Shown: positions 1 through 11,400, numbered from the stretch's first letter. The stretch is 27,500 nt of DNA from Symbiodinium natans (GCA_905221605.1 CAJNDS010001212.1:1-27500); one strand, 5' to 3'. Translations and numbers: made by a program. Notes: generated by a model not told the origin, from the sequence alone.

Positions 1-3
1 GGT

Positions 4-56
<53 letters not shown>

Positions 57-57
57 G
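1..57 (+). repeat. TTGAGGG variant telomere-like tract
   Basis: About eight uninterrupted copies of the heptamer GGTTGAG run from the window edge straight into canonical TTTAGGG repeats. The unit differs from TTTAGGG by one substitution. A block of one identical variant suggests local amplification of a mutated unit rather than random decay. Confidence 0.9.
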
Positions 58-374
58 GGTTAGGGTTTAGGGTTTAGGGTTTAGGGTTTAGGGTTTAGGG
101 TTTAGGGTTTAGGGTTTAGGGTTTAGGGTTTAGGGTTTAGGGTTTATAGTTTATAGGGTTTAGGGTTTAAGGTTTTTAGGGTTTAGGGTTTAGGGTTTAG
201 GGTTTAGGGTTTAGGGTTTAGGGTTTAGGGTCTAGGGTCTAGGGTTCTAGGGTTTAGGGTTTAGGGTTTAGCGTTTAGGGTTTAGGGTTCAGGGTTCAGG
301 GTTTAGGGTTTAGGGTTTAGGGTTTAGGGTTTAGGGTTTAGGGTTTAGGGTTTAGGGTTTAGGGTTTAGGGTTA
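58..374 (+). repeat. TTTAGGG telomere-type repeat tract
   Basis: About 45 copies of TTTAGGG (Arabidopsis type, also known from dinoflagellates and other alveolates) with scattered variants such as TCTAGGG, TTCAGGG and TTATAGT. The G-rich strand reads rightwards into the window. At a true left chromosome end the plus strand would begin with CCCTAAA, so as given this tract is inverted relative to a terminal telomere and is most simply interstitial or a rearrangement. Confidence 0.93.
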
Positions 375-1074
375 TGCGGAGATGGCGCCCCAACACACCC
401 AGGGGGTGTGAGGGGGCGGCATATGTCGCGGCGGCGTATATTGAAGTTGAGCCACCACAACCAGAAAGGTTGGGTTGTTTTATTTTTCCCGCCCCGTGCT
501 TACGCAGGCATCCACCCAACTTTTCTCCTTTTAGGGTTTCGGGCTAACGCCCTAAATTCCCACCTCCCACCCCCATCCTTGGGTAGTGGCTGTGCTTGAA
601 GTGGACGGGGGCAGGAATTTGGCGCCAGAAGCCAGGTGCAGGGTTGGGTCAGGGAAGGCCAACACTAGGCAGGACAGCCAGCGGGGCCAAGAGGGCGAGG
701 GGGCGGGTTAGGGGCGAGGGGCCAGGGGGGGGGTCCGCCACCAGGGGGGGGGTCAGGGAGAGTCGGAAGGAGGCCCCTCTGGTCCCTGAACACGCTCCAG
801 GGGCCCGGCACCAGGGGGCTCCGGAGGGGGGCCCAGGGACCATTTGCAGAAGCCACTTTCGGTATTGCCAGAACAGGTCGCCAGGTACCGAGAAGGGGGG
901 CGGGGTACCCCAGGCGGGGTACTGCACCGGCACTGGAGGTGCAGCTCACGCTCAACACAACTCTTTAGGCTTGCATAGTAACTCCAAGCGATGGTGTTAA
1001 TCGCTGTCGGGTGTAGTGCTGGGTCCAGGCACCCTGAAAAGGGTGGGTACGGCCTAAGCAGGCCTGGGTGGGAA
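375..1074. other. GC-rich spacer between two telomere-type tracts
   Basis: Contains several runs of eight to nine G (725-755, 894-902) and G/C-rich low-complexity sequence. Open frames on both strands are biased in composition and show no recognisable motif. I see no gene here. Confidence 0.5.
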
Positions 1075-1201
1075 TTTAGGGTTTAGGGTTTAGGGTTTAG
1101 GGTTTAGGGTTTAGGGTTTAGGGTTTAGGGTTTAGGGTTTAGGGTTTAGGGTTTGGGGTTTAGGGTTTAGGGTTTAGGGTTTAGGGTTTAGGGTTTAGGG
1201 T
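1075..1201 (+). repeat. Second TTTAGGG tract
   Basis: About 18 nearly perfect TTTAGGG units, one of them TTTGGGG, in the same orientation as the tract at the left edge and separated from it by about 700 bases of unique sequence. The high homogeneity suggests a recent origin or ongoing homogenisation. Confidence 0.93.
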
Positions 1202-1653
1202 TCACCTGAAACCATAAAAAACACGAAAAAAACACCAGAAAAAATACGAAAAAAGAACCATCAGCCTCTCCGGCCCCCGCTGGTAAAGGGGGTGGGTGGG
1301 GGGAGGGGCGCCGGCCGGCTGAACGTACAAGTTCATCGGACATTGGCGTGGCGAAACGGATATAAGGCACAAAAAACCGGCATAAGGCGGGTAGAAGGTT
1401 GTCTTCAAAAATGCAATCGGATCTCGGACCCAAGTGAAGAGGAAACGACACAGCGCCGAGCCATGTTCACAACCCTAGGCCCGAAGCTTTCAGGTGCATG
1501 CCCAAGATTGAGATCACATGCCCCAAGCCCACAGCAGGCTTAAGCCCTGAGAGCCCTAAACTCGAGGCCCTTGGCACGTGCTTCTGTGTCTGGCATGGGT
1601 CAACCAGAAAGGCGGTGCCTGCATCATGCTCTTGCAGTGCGCATTACCCCTGT
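1202..1653. other. Spacer, no gene seen
   Basis: Begins with an A-rich stretch followed by mixed sequence. It lies just 3-prime of the stop codon proposed for the minus-strand GTPase-like gene, so it may hold that gene's 3-prime UTR. No further exon-like segment was recognised. Confidence 0.4.
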
Positions 1654-3498
1654 TTATGCGATCCTCCAGCCCGATCCTGATGAAACGCATGGCTCGATAG
1701 GGGAAACATCTGCAAACCCGCAAGCCTCTTGCAGATATCGTCCGGCTGCCACTTCTGTGGCAGATCCATCCTTGCAGTCAGCTTGCAAGTCAGAGCTGCA
1801 GATCGGGTCGATCTCAGAAGCTGGAACAACTTCGTTCTTGTCTTTAGATAACTTGCAGAAGGGATTCCCTCACCATTCACCGATTCAAAGGTGCTCACCG
1901 GGAGGCTTGTTGATCCAGATGAGCACCGGCACGTGCTCTTGGCCAAATTCTTCTAAACCCCCCATAACGAGCTGGAAGAAGTCCTGCCATGGCTGGGGAA
2001 TGCGGGACATCAGATACTTAAGGCTGAAGGGGTCTGAAAGCTTGGCATCATCCTCGGCGTCTTCGAAGTTTTCCTCGTAAGCATCAACCTTGGTTGTGTC
2101 AAAAAAATATGCAGCTGCAAATGACTGGAAGCACACACACACACACACACACGGAGATCAAGTGCAGATGACTCATGAATCAACGCTGTCAAGGGGCCAT
2201 GTAAGCCAAGGCTTGGCAATTTGGGAGGTAGTGTCTCACCTCAATGTCTTGAACTTCAACCGGCGTGTATTGAATGGCGTGCCAACTTTGAATTGCAGAA
2301 TCACATGATCACATTCTCAGAGCATCTGGCACTTGCTTGCTTGTGTGGCTGAGTTTCACAACCCATCACACAACAATCGGCTTCTTGAACTCCATCTGAA
2401 TTTTCTGCCCGGCTGCCAGCGGCCGAGACTTGCTTCGAAGGCCAAGGTCCCAAATCTCAGGTGCACACTCGATGACTCACTGAATGAGTGCCCCCTTCAC
2501 AATCAGATGCCGAGGAGTGAACATCGAAGACCTGAAACTTGTACTCGATAGACTCCTGCGCTATCTGCAGAGTATGGCGGCTCGAGCATCACCGCACACA
2601 TCAAACGGCAAAACCAAGAACCATAGACCGAAAGATGAGTCTCATCGTGACATGGCCATGTGCGGTCCAAGCATCGACATTGAAGCCGATCGTCGGTATT
2701 GTGGTGATCGATTCCTTACAGCCGCTTCAGATGTAGTACTACAATGAGATGATTGCAAAACAGATACATGCTGATGCGAGTACTTTCCTCGGTCGTCCAC
2801 CTTTGTTAAAAGGCCTATGCGGCACTTGGCTTGATGTACTCATTGATGCTGTATGTGATACAAGGATCGTGAACGCCGAGATACCATGCAGTCATGAAGC
2901 ATTACACCTCATGTTGCACCTGTTCTGGTATACATACCCACGATTATGTAAAGCTTTCAGCTTTTTATAGTAGCGCGGCCCTCGCATGAAAAGCTTCTGG
3001 ATGCTGTGCTTGATGAGGGGCAGGTCTGGTCTGATGTCGAGCTCCAAGAAAAATGCGGAGGTGAAATCCGGACCACGCCGCATCCAGTTTGCAAGAACGA
3101 ATACAAAATCAAACAGAGGCTCCCCAAAGAGAGAAAAAAAATGCAGGGCTCGGTGTCTTCCTTCTCTGTCTACAAGCAGAGGCACTCTGCTGCCTTAAGC
3201 GAACAGCTCGGCTCAAAGGACTTGCTTGAGTTTATGAAACCTTCGTAACCGGCAGATTAACAGCCCATCACATGCTGGTGACAGAAACTTTGAAAGTGCA
3301 AGTGGCTGTGCTGCCTTCATGGGTGCAACTGTTGTTTCAATCTGGCTGAATCTACACAGTGTTGATCGATGTTGACTACGACATGGCGTCAAGGATAGAC
3401 CTCCGGAAACTGAAGAAAACGTTTCTGTGCTCACAACAGAGATGCTCCTGGTAGCTTGAGCTTGTAGAGCAACGTGGTCTTGCCAGACGACCACGGGC
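1654..3498 (-). CDS. Divergent Arf/SR-beta-like small GTPase, multi-exon, 5-prime end not found
   Basis: Exons proposed on the minus strand: 3498-3446, 3341-3315, 2555-2511, 2404-2370, 2285-2240, 2124-1899 and 1841-1654 (stop TAA at 1654-1656). Reading phases agree at every junction. The first exon carries a Walker A loop, GPWSSGKT, followed by TLLYKLKL, which closely resembles Arf-family G1. Next comes TTVAPMK at the switch-I position, then YKFQVFDVHSSKIQ where Arf proteins have a DVGGQ-type G3. FFDTTKVD occupies the place of the fourth strand. VPVLIWINK sits at the G4 position, but the last exon continues PPDKNE rather than NKxD. Donors are GC at the first three introns and GT at the others. 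The missing G3 glycine and G4 aspartate argue for a divergent GTPase, a pseudogene, or another P-loop protein such as dynein light intermediate chain. The upstream exons and start codon were not found. Confidence 0.5.
2131..2153. repeat. (CA)n microsatellite
   Basis: An uninterrupted CA dinucleotide run on the plus strand. It lies just upstream of the proposed 3-prime splice site (at 2125) of the largest exon of the minus-strand GTPase-like gene. On the sense strand it reads (TG)n and replaces a normal pyrimidine tract. Confidence 0.9.
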
Positions 3499-4600
3499 CT
3501 TAGGAAGCATCCACAACACATGAGCCCGGATGACACACAAAGAAGCTACAGAAGAAGTACAAATTAAAGGACACCATGTCCATTCCTGTTTTAGAGATGC
3601 CCCGCGCGAAGTCAGAGAAGAAAAGGAAAGGAGCACCGAGTCAGAAGCAGCGAGAGCCTGAGGTTCTGAATACCCCATCACCCTAAATGAGCTCGATGCA
3701 GTCGACTTTTTGCGCTCTCCTCCAAAAAATCCAGACCCTGCGGGTTCCATCTGGGAGTTGGGGTGTTAAGGCTTTCGGGATCCCGAGCCGCTTTCCTAAG
3801 TTCGCGCCGGAAATAGGCGACTCCCTGCTGGGCACTAGAGCTTGGGTTCTCATTTCCGAGCGGCTCCTTTCTCTGACTGGGCTCTCTCCTCTTTAACTCG
3901 AGAGGAAGAGTCGAGATGAAGTTGAAGAGTGCTTGTTCAAAGGGCCACAGTTGGCTCCAAAAAATGGCGCGGCAAAACGTGACCCGAGGCCGTGGCCACA
4001 GAGCACGACGTTCCGGTGCGGTTTCCTTTGAGAGCGAAGAGCACTCTGTTTCCACATCTTTCTGTCCACTACGGGGGGACGGGGGTGGGGGGTGACCAGA
4101 AAACAAATCATGGAACTGTGTGCAGAAACCCGTGCTTCCGACAGAGTCCCACGCGCGAAGAGGCCTTTGAGCTTTGTGGTAGCTTGGCCCATGGCCACGT
4201 AGTAGGCAGCTTCTACGGCAGCTTTGCTGTGCAGGATTTGGAGCACAAGATATGTTACCCCTTCATGCCGTGGTATCGGGAAGCCATCCTCACAAAACAA
4301 CCAAGATCGCACAACTGTTGGAGATGTCAATGGCTCGGGCCCATATTTGCGATATTTCCCCCATGGCAGCCCGAAAAGAATGATGGTGATGTGACCCTTT
4401 GGTGGCTGGTATAGCCTTAAGCCACCACCATGCACCATGGGAAAGCTGTCGTTGCGGCGAGACATGCTGATCTTGGGTTCTGTGTGAAGAGCAGTCCTAC
4501 AAACAATTTGGTTCACGCCCACCACGTGGGCGGGGAAAGTGGTGCCACACATGCTAGTTGGACCTTGTGGTTAGCAGTGGAAGCAGGAAGAAATCAGCGC
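3499..4600. other. Unassigned stretch between the two minus-strand genes
   Basis: Should contain the 5-prime exons of the GTPase-like gene and possibly a few more alpha-COP exons. A 219-codon open frame (4552-3893, minus) is the longest in the window but its translation is not clearly protein-like. Two segments could be alpha-COP remnants: VVGVNQIV near 4515 (compare the VARNRF region of alpha-COP) and an AG-G-bounded segment starting VTYLVLQ near 4258 (compare VTLFDVQ). Neither gives a phase-consistent junction, so I do not call them. Confidence 0.3.
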
Positions 4601-5485
4601 CTGTGCGTTGCCCTGCTTGGGTGAGATGTTCGTGTCCGCAGTGATGTTGCTAGCACCTTCACATGTTCTGCAACATTAACAGCACTCGAACACCTGCAAG
4701 GTCAGCAGCAGAGCCTGGCAAGCACTGTGCAGTCGAGGTAAATTTGGAGCCTCAGAAAGATAAACTCAGTTTCAGGCCCACAAACAGGTCGTAGCAACCA
4801 CCATCCTGCCAAAAGTAGAATGGTGCATGTAGCCGTATCAGTGTCGATGGCTTTGCTCCATGAGGCCATCTTGCGAATACATTTCATCCGCCAAGAGAAA
4901 GCTGTTGCAGCGCCTGGGTGTAGAACACAAGGACGTTGGTCTCCGACGGATTATAGGTGTTGAACCTGGCTCAGATACATCTACACTGCCAATGCATTCT
5001 TTATGCAATTCCAGCCCATCATAAATCTAAGACTGTCTTGCCATAGCAGTGCACAACCTTAGCAAGACCATGCAACACACAGTGCAGGTGACTGGAGTGA
5101 CTTCAGGCCCGCGGTCATGGCGTTGGCAGCTCTCCGACAGGACCTGAGACAAGCACTCCATACTACTTCAGGCTATCCCAGCTTCTCTCTCCTCCTCCCC
5201 ATGGACCTGACACTGCGATTCGTGCGAGAGAAGCTCGCAACAAGGATAGGAAGCAAAGCATTGACAGGGCATGTCAAGCTTGTAAACTCAGATGACAAGG
5301 GGGCATGGTGCCGCGTCAAGACCATGCCCTTCCACTTCCGAACACTTTTGAAACTGGCAAGGGCAGCCCACTGTATCGCATTCGATTGCTACATTCTCGC
5401 TATGCGGTGTCTTTAACTTGGGCCCACGCCCCAGCTGCACACCTTTGAGGCCCTTGTCCAAATCTACCACCTGCACCTCCCGGTC
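4601..5485 (-). CDS. COPA: Alpha-COP exon group 3 (start of second propeller)
   Basis: Exon 5485-5439 reads [15 protein letters not shown] and joins through a GC donor to 4965-4914, restoring [18 protein letters not shown] (compare VFNMSYNPAENAVLL in animal alpha-COP). Exon 4805-4778 gives DGGCYDLFV (compare STYDLY). Exon 4656-4601 gives a variable loop ending NAQ before another GC donor. The first exon may extend 5-prime, since its frame is open to about 5725. Resemblance is weaker than in the WD40 core, as expected for this part of the protein, and later exons were not identified. Confidence 0.7.
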
Positions 5486-8400
5486 CTGTCCAGAACTTCT
5501 CGGACATACGACCTCTGTGAGTTTCCAAAGTTTTGGGGGCTGTGTGAGCTGGGCTTGAGCTGGATTGAGCCCGTGAAACCTGAAGGCCGGAGTTGTTGCT
5601 TTAGACATGATCGAACCAGCTCTATTCAAATATCTGAGAACATGAGCAGCAGTATCTACACATTTATATATCATACAGGGTAACAGGCAAATCAGCCAAG
5701 CATATCTCAGCAAACAGGAGTGCAAACACGGCGGTGCAAATCAGAAAACACCAAGGCACGAATCAGAAACAAAGTCAGAAAGAGTGGGCGCAATGATTTT
5801 TTCCCCCTAAAATCCCTAAACCCTAAACCCCAAAAAACCCTAAACCCTAAAAGACCCTAAGCCCTAAAAACCCCTAAACCCTAAAAAAACCCAAAACCCT
5901 CAAAACCCTACCCCCTAAACCCTAAAAACCCCTAAACCCTAAAGGCCCTAAGCCCTACACCCTAAGAACCCCTGAGCCCGAAACCCAAAACAACCTAAAC
6001 ACTAAAAACCCCTCAACTTCAAACCCCGAAAACTCTAAACCCTACAAAGCCCTAAGCCCTAAGCCCTAAACCCTACTAAATCCGAATCGTAAAAAAGCCC
6101 TACACCCCAACCCTAAAAACCCCCAAACATAGGCATGTTTTTTCAAACCCATCATGCGAGCATTGTGCTTGCACATGCCCCCCCCCCCCCCCCCCCCCCC
6201 CCCACAACCCCTCGCTTGCTCTTTTTCGAACCCATCATGCGAGTGTTGTGTTTGCAAAGGGGGGGGCCTAAAAATCCCTAAACCCCAAAAACCCCTAAAG
6301 CCTGAAAACCCCTAAGCCCTAAGAAACCCTAAAAACCCCGAAGCCCTAAACCCCAAAAGCCCAACCCAACACCCTAAAAACCACTAAAGCCTAAAAAGCC
6401 CTGAGGACTAAACCAAAAAAACTAAACCCTAAAAACTCCTAAACTCTAAACCCTCAAAAAACCCTGCAAAACCTTAAGCCCTAAACCCTAAAAAACCCTA
6501 AAACCTAAATCCCAAAAAACCCCCTAAAGCCTCAAGCCCTCAACCCAAAACGAAACCTGAACCCTAAACCGAAACAAAAAACTTAACCCTAAAACCCCCT
6601 AAGCCCTCAACCCTAAAACGCCCCAAGACCTACACCCTAAAAGGCCCTAAATCCTAAACCCTGAAAACCCCTAAACCCTAAACCCTAACAAGCCCTTATT
6701 TAAACAAAGCAAACCTTGCTGCTGGTGTGGAAGTGGTAAATTTGTTACCATAGGGGTCTGTATAGGGGTCTATCGACGCCCATCATAAGGGGGGTGCTTA
6801 GTAGACCTATCTTCAATAAATGTGTCTTGGGGGAGATCCCTAAACCTTTTTTCAAAAAGCACACCCTTAAACCTATCATGTTAGCTTAGGTTAGGTTAGG
6901 TTAGGTTGATTAGGTTAGGTTAGGTTAGGTTTAGGTTAGGTTAGGTTAGGGGATGGTTAGGGGCCTGGCCTCTTGCATTGCAGATTAGGCTAGGGTTGGT
7001 TCCGTCAGGTTAGGTTAGGTTAGCTTAGGTTGGGGTTGGGCTCTTCTGTGGCCATCGCCAGTGAGAGAGACCGATGAAAATGCATGGCTGTCCATGCATG
7101 CTGATTCAAACCTCGCTGTTTCCTGATTCGTTCCTTGCTGTTTTCTAATGATTCATGGTCTTGTTTTCCGACTTAGGTAGCATCCTACACATATACACAT
7201 ACACATATACATATATATATATATATATTCTTAATTTCTTGTGCTGTTTCGAGTCGCCCATGGTATCCCCTCTCCCCCCCCCCCTGCCCCACCCCACCCC
7301 CCGTCACCCGAAAAAGAACGACAAGAAGAGCGCAACACAACTAACTCTGCAGTGAATTGTTGTGCCTCTGGGGTTGTTCAAGGTTCTCTCCAGACAAGTA
7401 ACAGGGGAATTACCTGTGGCTTTAATTGTTGGCTTCGGCTCCTCGGAGCCGAAGCAAACATAGGCACGGCCAGACCCGGGACTCTAACCATGAACTCTGG
7501 ATTTGATTTGGTGAAGCATCCTAAGATGTAATTCTTGTCCAGGCGTGGGCTTCCGACCCCCTCGCTGACGGACAACTATCTCCCAAACTCTTGCTTCCAT
7601 TGCCTCCCCCCCGCCCCCCTGCCCGCCTCACCCCCCCACCCCAACCCAAAACCTTCACGCAAACCATGTACCCTGAACCCTAAACCCCAAAAAAAACCTA
7701 AGCCCTGCACCCCGAAAACCCCAAAAACAACCCTCAAAACCCTCAAGAACCTAGGCAAAACCCACAAAACCTTGACAAGCCTAAACCACAAAACCCTGAA
7801 ACCCTAAACCCCTAAACCCTAAAACCCGAAATCCTAAACGGGACCACAGGGCTACCAGGGGGGGGAATGACGCTGCACCGAAGGTCATGTGGGAGGGGTG
7901 TGGTTGTCACTTTTGCACTCAGGCCAATGCCACGTTCTGTGTCCTACCGCATCGGTCCTGCACGACATAGAGGCTGTGTCCATGGCACTGCGCCAGGGGT
8001 CGCTCGCAGTCCAGCTTGAAGACCACCATCCTTGAGGGGAGATCTTGTCATGTTCTCGGGTCTCCGGTGGTGCAAAGTTTGGCAGCTTCGGGCACTGGCC
8101 GCAGAATGCGGCAGGGGGAGCTGAGAAGGGCACCCTGCATCATGGCCAACCGCAATCAAGTTCGAAGACCTGCCACAAGATGCTGCGATGGGAACGCCCT
8201 GCAGAGCACTCCTTAGACGACGTGCAGCGCAGTAGGCCTGTGCGCCGTGATGATCCAAAAGCGGTCGTTCTCGCCTGGGTCAGGTTTCGGATCAGCTCTC
8301 GAAACACGCTCCAACTTGGTCAGTCCGTGAAACCATCACAAGAGGAGCTTCTCGGGGGCGGAGCGGCACACTGATCCGAGACCGGACATTTCGCATACTT

Positions 8401-11400
8401 ACCAACACTCACCAACATCTACCAACACCTTCTGTGTTTATTCATAAACAAATCTCAAATCCCCATAAAAGCCCTTCTACGCCCTTAATTAAACCAAAGA
8501 AATGTTGCATTTTTGGTTGGCCCCTTCAATGGTTTTAATCAATATTCACCATTATTCACCAAGAAGCGTCGGAAGGTGTGGATGCCGGTCCGCTTGGTCA
8601 CGTCCCAGACTCGTATCGTTCGGTCCTGGCATCAGGATCTTTAAAGGTTTTTTCCTCCCCTCCTTCTTTCAGCCGCTTTCGGCCACATTGAGAAGGCTCT
8701 GCAAAGAGTCGCAAAGAGGTAAAAGGACACAGGATCCAGGCCTCGGAGTTCGACAAGATCAGCTCCTTCTTCGGATGGAACCTGCCCAGGGACATCAACT
8801 TACAGCAGTTGATCAGCTCACGCTGGACAGGCTCTGGCTTTTGACGTTTCGGCTGCTTCCCGGACCATGGACTATGGCACAGGAGGGCTCTGAGGTCCCA
8901 GCATCACGCAGGAGACGTTGTTGAAGTGCCCTCGAAGGGTGTCCACCTGCTGAGCCCGTGAGGTTTCACAAGGTCAGTTCCTCTTTTCTATCCTCATTTT
9001 GATACTGATTCGCTGACCGCGCCTCCCAGGCCTTCGTGTCGTTCATCCTGTTCCAATCAATGGCTGGGAGTGTTGGAAGGGTGAAGCAAGGGTACTGTTT
9101 GGACTAGAGCAGATCCAGCCAGCGATCTCCCGTGCGAGGACTTCGGGGATGTCTCGTTGCGTTACTCGCTTAGTCCAAGGCGGAAGCTTACACGTATCCC
9201 CCTGACCAGCCATTGCCTCCACAGCTTGATAAGCCTGTCGTCAGCGCCGGAGACGATTAGGGGAAGCCTCTTGGCTGAAGCAGGAGCAGAGGTCAGGATC
9301 AGAGGGTCTTGGAAACTAGGACTAGTTCAACGCTGGCCGGGAGCAAGCCGGTTGACAAGATTGATGCCATGGCGGGCACTTGCGGGACAAATTTGGTGCT
9401 GGCATGCTCCACGCATCATGCGACTTCCGGACACCATGCGCAAGAGCTTTCACCAGAAATCCTGTGATGCATTAGCAGTGTCGTGCAGGCAAGATATTAT
9501 CAAGTTCATGCTCAAATCTTCCCGACTCTTGCAATGGGGACTATCGCACACGTCGGTAAGTGTTAAGGCATTCCGGTATACAACCCCTGGCACAACACAG
9601 CAAGCTTCTTCTGAGAACCACGCGTTGGATGGAACGATGCCCAGTTCACACCCCGGTCATGGCCTTCAAGGACCTGGCAAGGCGACGTGCAAGTCTGCTA
9701 CAAAACAGCTGTTTTAAAAGTCAGAGGTCACACCAACATGTCGGCCACACATATTTGACTACGGCATCCGACGTGCCGAAAACATCGTTGGCACCTGCAG
9801 CAATAGACAACAAAGGTGCGCCCAAAAGCGAATGGTCCAATGGGTCACGAACAGGAAACTATCGCTTCTAAAGGATACTTCGAAAGATCGGTCATCACCA
9901 ACATTCACCAACGCAGTGCATCTTCGACATCACAACTCGTCCCACAGCAAACGGCATAAAGGCTTCGAGAAGTTGTCGGAGTGACAAAGTTTGGCCGCAA
10001 ACTGTAGGGAGCACCCTACACGCGACTTGTTCGAAAAATGCACACGTGCATGTCTTTGCACAAGCTTTGCTTTCGCATCTCGAGAAACTCATGTCGAAGG
10101 CAACCCGTGGACGAGGGCACCTTTGCCAGGCGCGCCCCCGCCGCCCATGGATGAACCAATGGCCACGGTCTTATCTCGCAGGCCCGAGGTGTCCTTGGCG
10201 ATGCGGACCGTGTCAGAGAAATTTCCAAGTAAGTTCTCCAAGTCATCTTCCGTGCTTCTGTGCCAGGCTCCGCACCCAGACCCTCACAGTCTGATCCAAT
10301 GAGGCGGAAACCACCAGATCCTGCAGAGGACTGCCCAACGGATACTCCCCCAACCCTAATGCTCTCTTGACTCTCTGAACAAACCTAATCTCAAATCCAT
10401 TCCGGTCCCCGACCCTAAGGGCTCAACATGGCTTCACCACTGTGGCCAACAACCCTGACAATATCAAAACATCTGTACCCCAGGCGCTCCGCACCACGTT
10501 ACACAACCTTCAGCCCAACAAAGTACAAAGTCTGGGAAGACACCCCCTGTGAGTGGGTCCCCGTCCAAACACGCAAAGAAAAGCGGCAAGTGGGAGGAAA
10601 AGGGTACCATGGGCGAGTGAGTGGGTGAGTGGGTGAGTGGGTGACTAATTGAGTGGAGTGAGTTAACGCTGAGTGATGGCGCGCGCTCGAGCTGGAGCGA
10701 GTGTGTGGAGTGAGAACGAATATGCGCAGGCAGTGACTTGAGTCAATGCGTGCATTTGTGTGTGTGTATATATATATATGAGAGAGGGACCTTTATGTAC
10801 TATGTTGCTACCTGTTTTTCTATATGTATAGAGAACGTATGGAAGAATTAAATGATTTGAATTATTTAAATTAGTTTTGAGGCTCGGGAATTTAAATAAT
10901 TTAATTCTGTATTTAAATTAGTTAAATTAGTTTCCGGGCCCGCGAATTTAAATAATTTAAATCCCGAATTAAATTATTTAAATTCGCGGGCCTCAAAACT
11001 AATTTAAATAATTTAATTCGGGATTTAAATTATTTAAATTAGTTTCCGGGCCCGCGAATTTAAATAATTTAAAGAATCTAAATAGATCCAGATTTTCTCC
11101 CAGCACAGACCATTTAACTAATTTAAATAATTTAAATAATTTAAATAATTTAAATCCGGATTTGAATTATTTGAATTAGTTTTGAGGCCCGCGAATTTAA
11201 ATAATTTAATTCGAGATTTAAATTATTTAAATTCGCGGGCCCGGAAACTAATTTAACTAATTTAAATACCGAATTAAATTATTTAAATTCACGGGCCTCG
11301 AAACTAATTTAAATAATTTAAATCAGGATTTACATTATTTAAATTATTTTAATTATTTAAATTATCTAAATGGTCTGGGTTCGGAGAAATCCTCATTCTA

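Noticed and set aside
596-1000. 134-codon plus-strand frame and overlapping minus-strand frames in GC-rich DNA
   Set aside because: The products are glycine/proline/arginine-rich because of base composition. There are no motifs, and the region lies between telomere-type tracts.
1571-2080. 169-codon plus-strand open frame
   Set aside because: It is antisense to the two last exons of the GTPase-like gene, whose minus-strand translation is far more protein-like and splices in phase.
2892-3185. Protein-like minus-strand frame containing FLELDIRPDLPLIKHSIQ
   Set aside because: It lies between the switch-I exon (ends 3315) and the G3 exon (starts 2555) of the GTPase-like gene, which already join in phase without it. 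No family was recognised, so it is treated as intronic.
3446-3498. Possible alpha-COP exon (GAWDxSG...TTL...K region) instead of a P-loop
   Set aside because: The alignment would need an internal deletion, while GxxxSGKTTLLYKLKL fits the Arf-family G1 loop without gaps and is followed by further GTPase-like exons.
3893-4552. Longest open frame in the window (219 codons, minus strand)
   Set aside because: Its translation has no recognisable domain and is irregular in composition. It overlaps the region between two intron-rich genes where long frames can occur by chance; only two short segments hint at alpha-COP and neither fits a splice phase.
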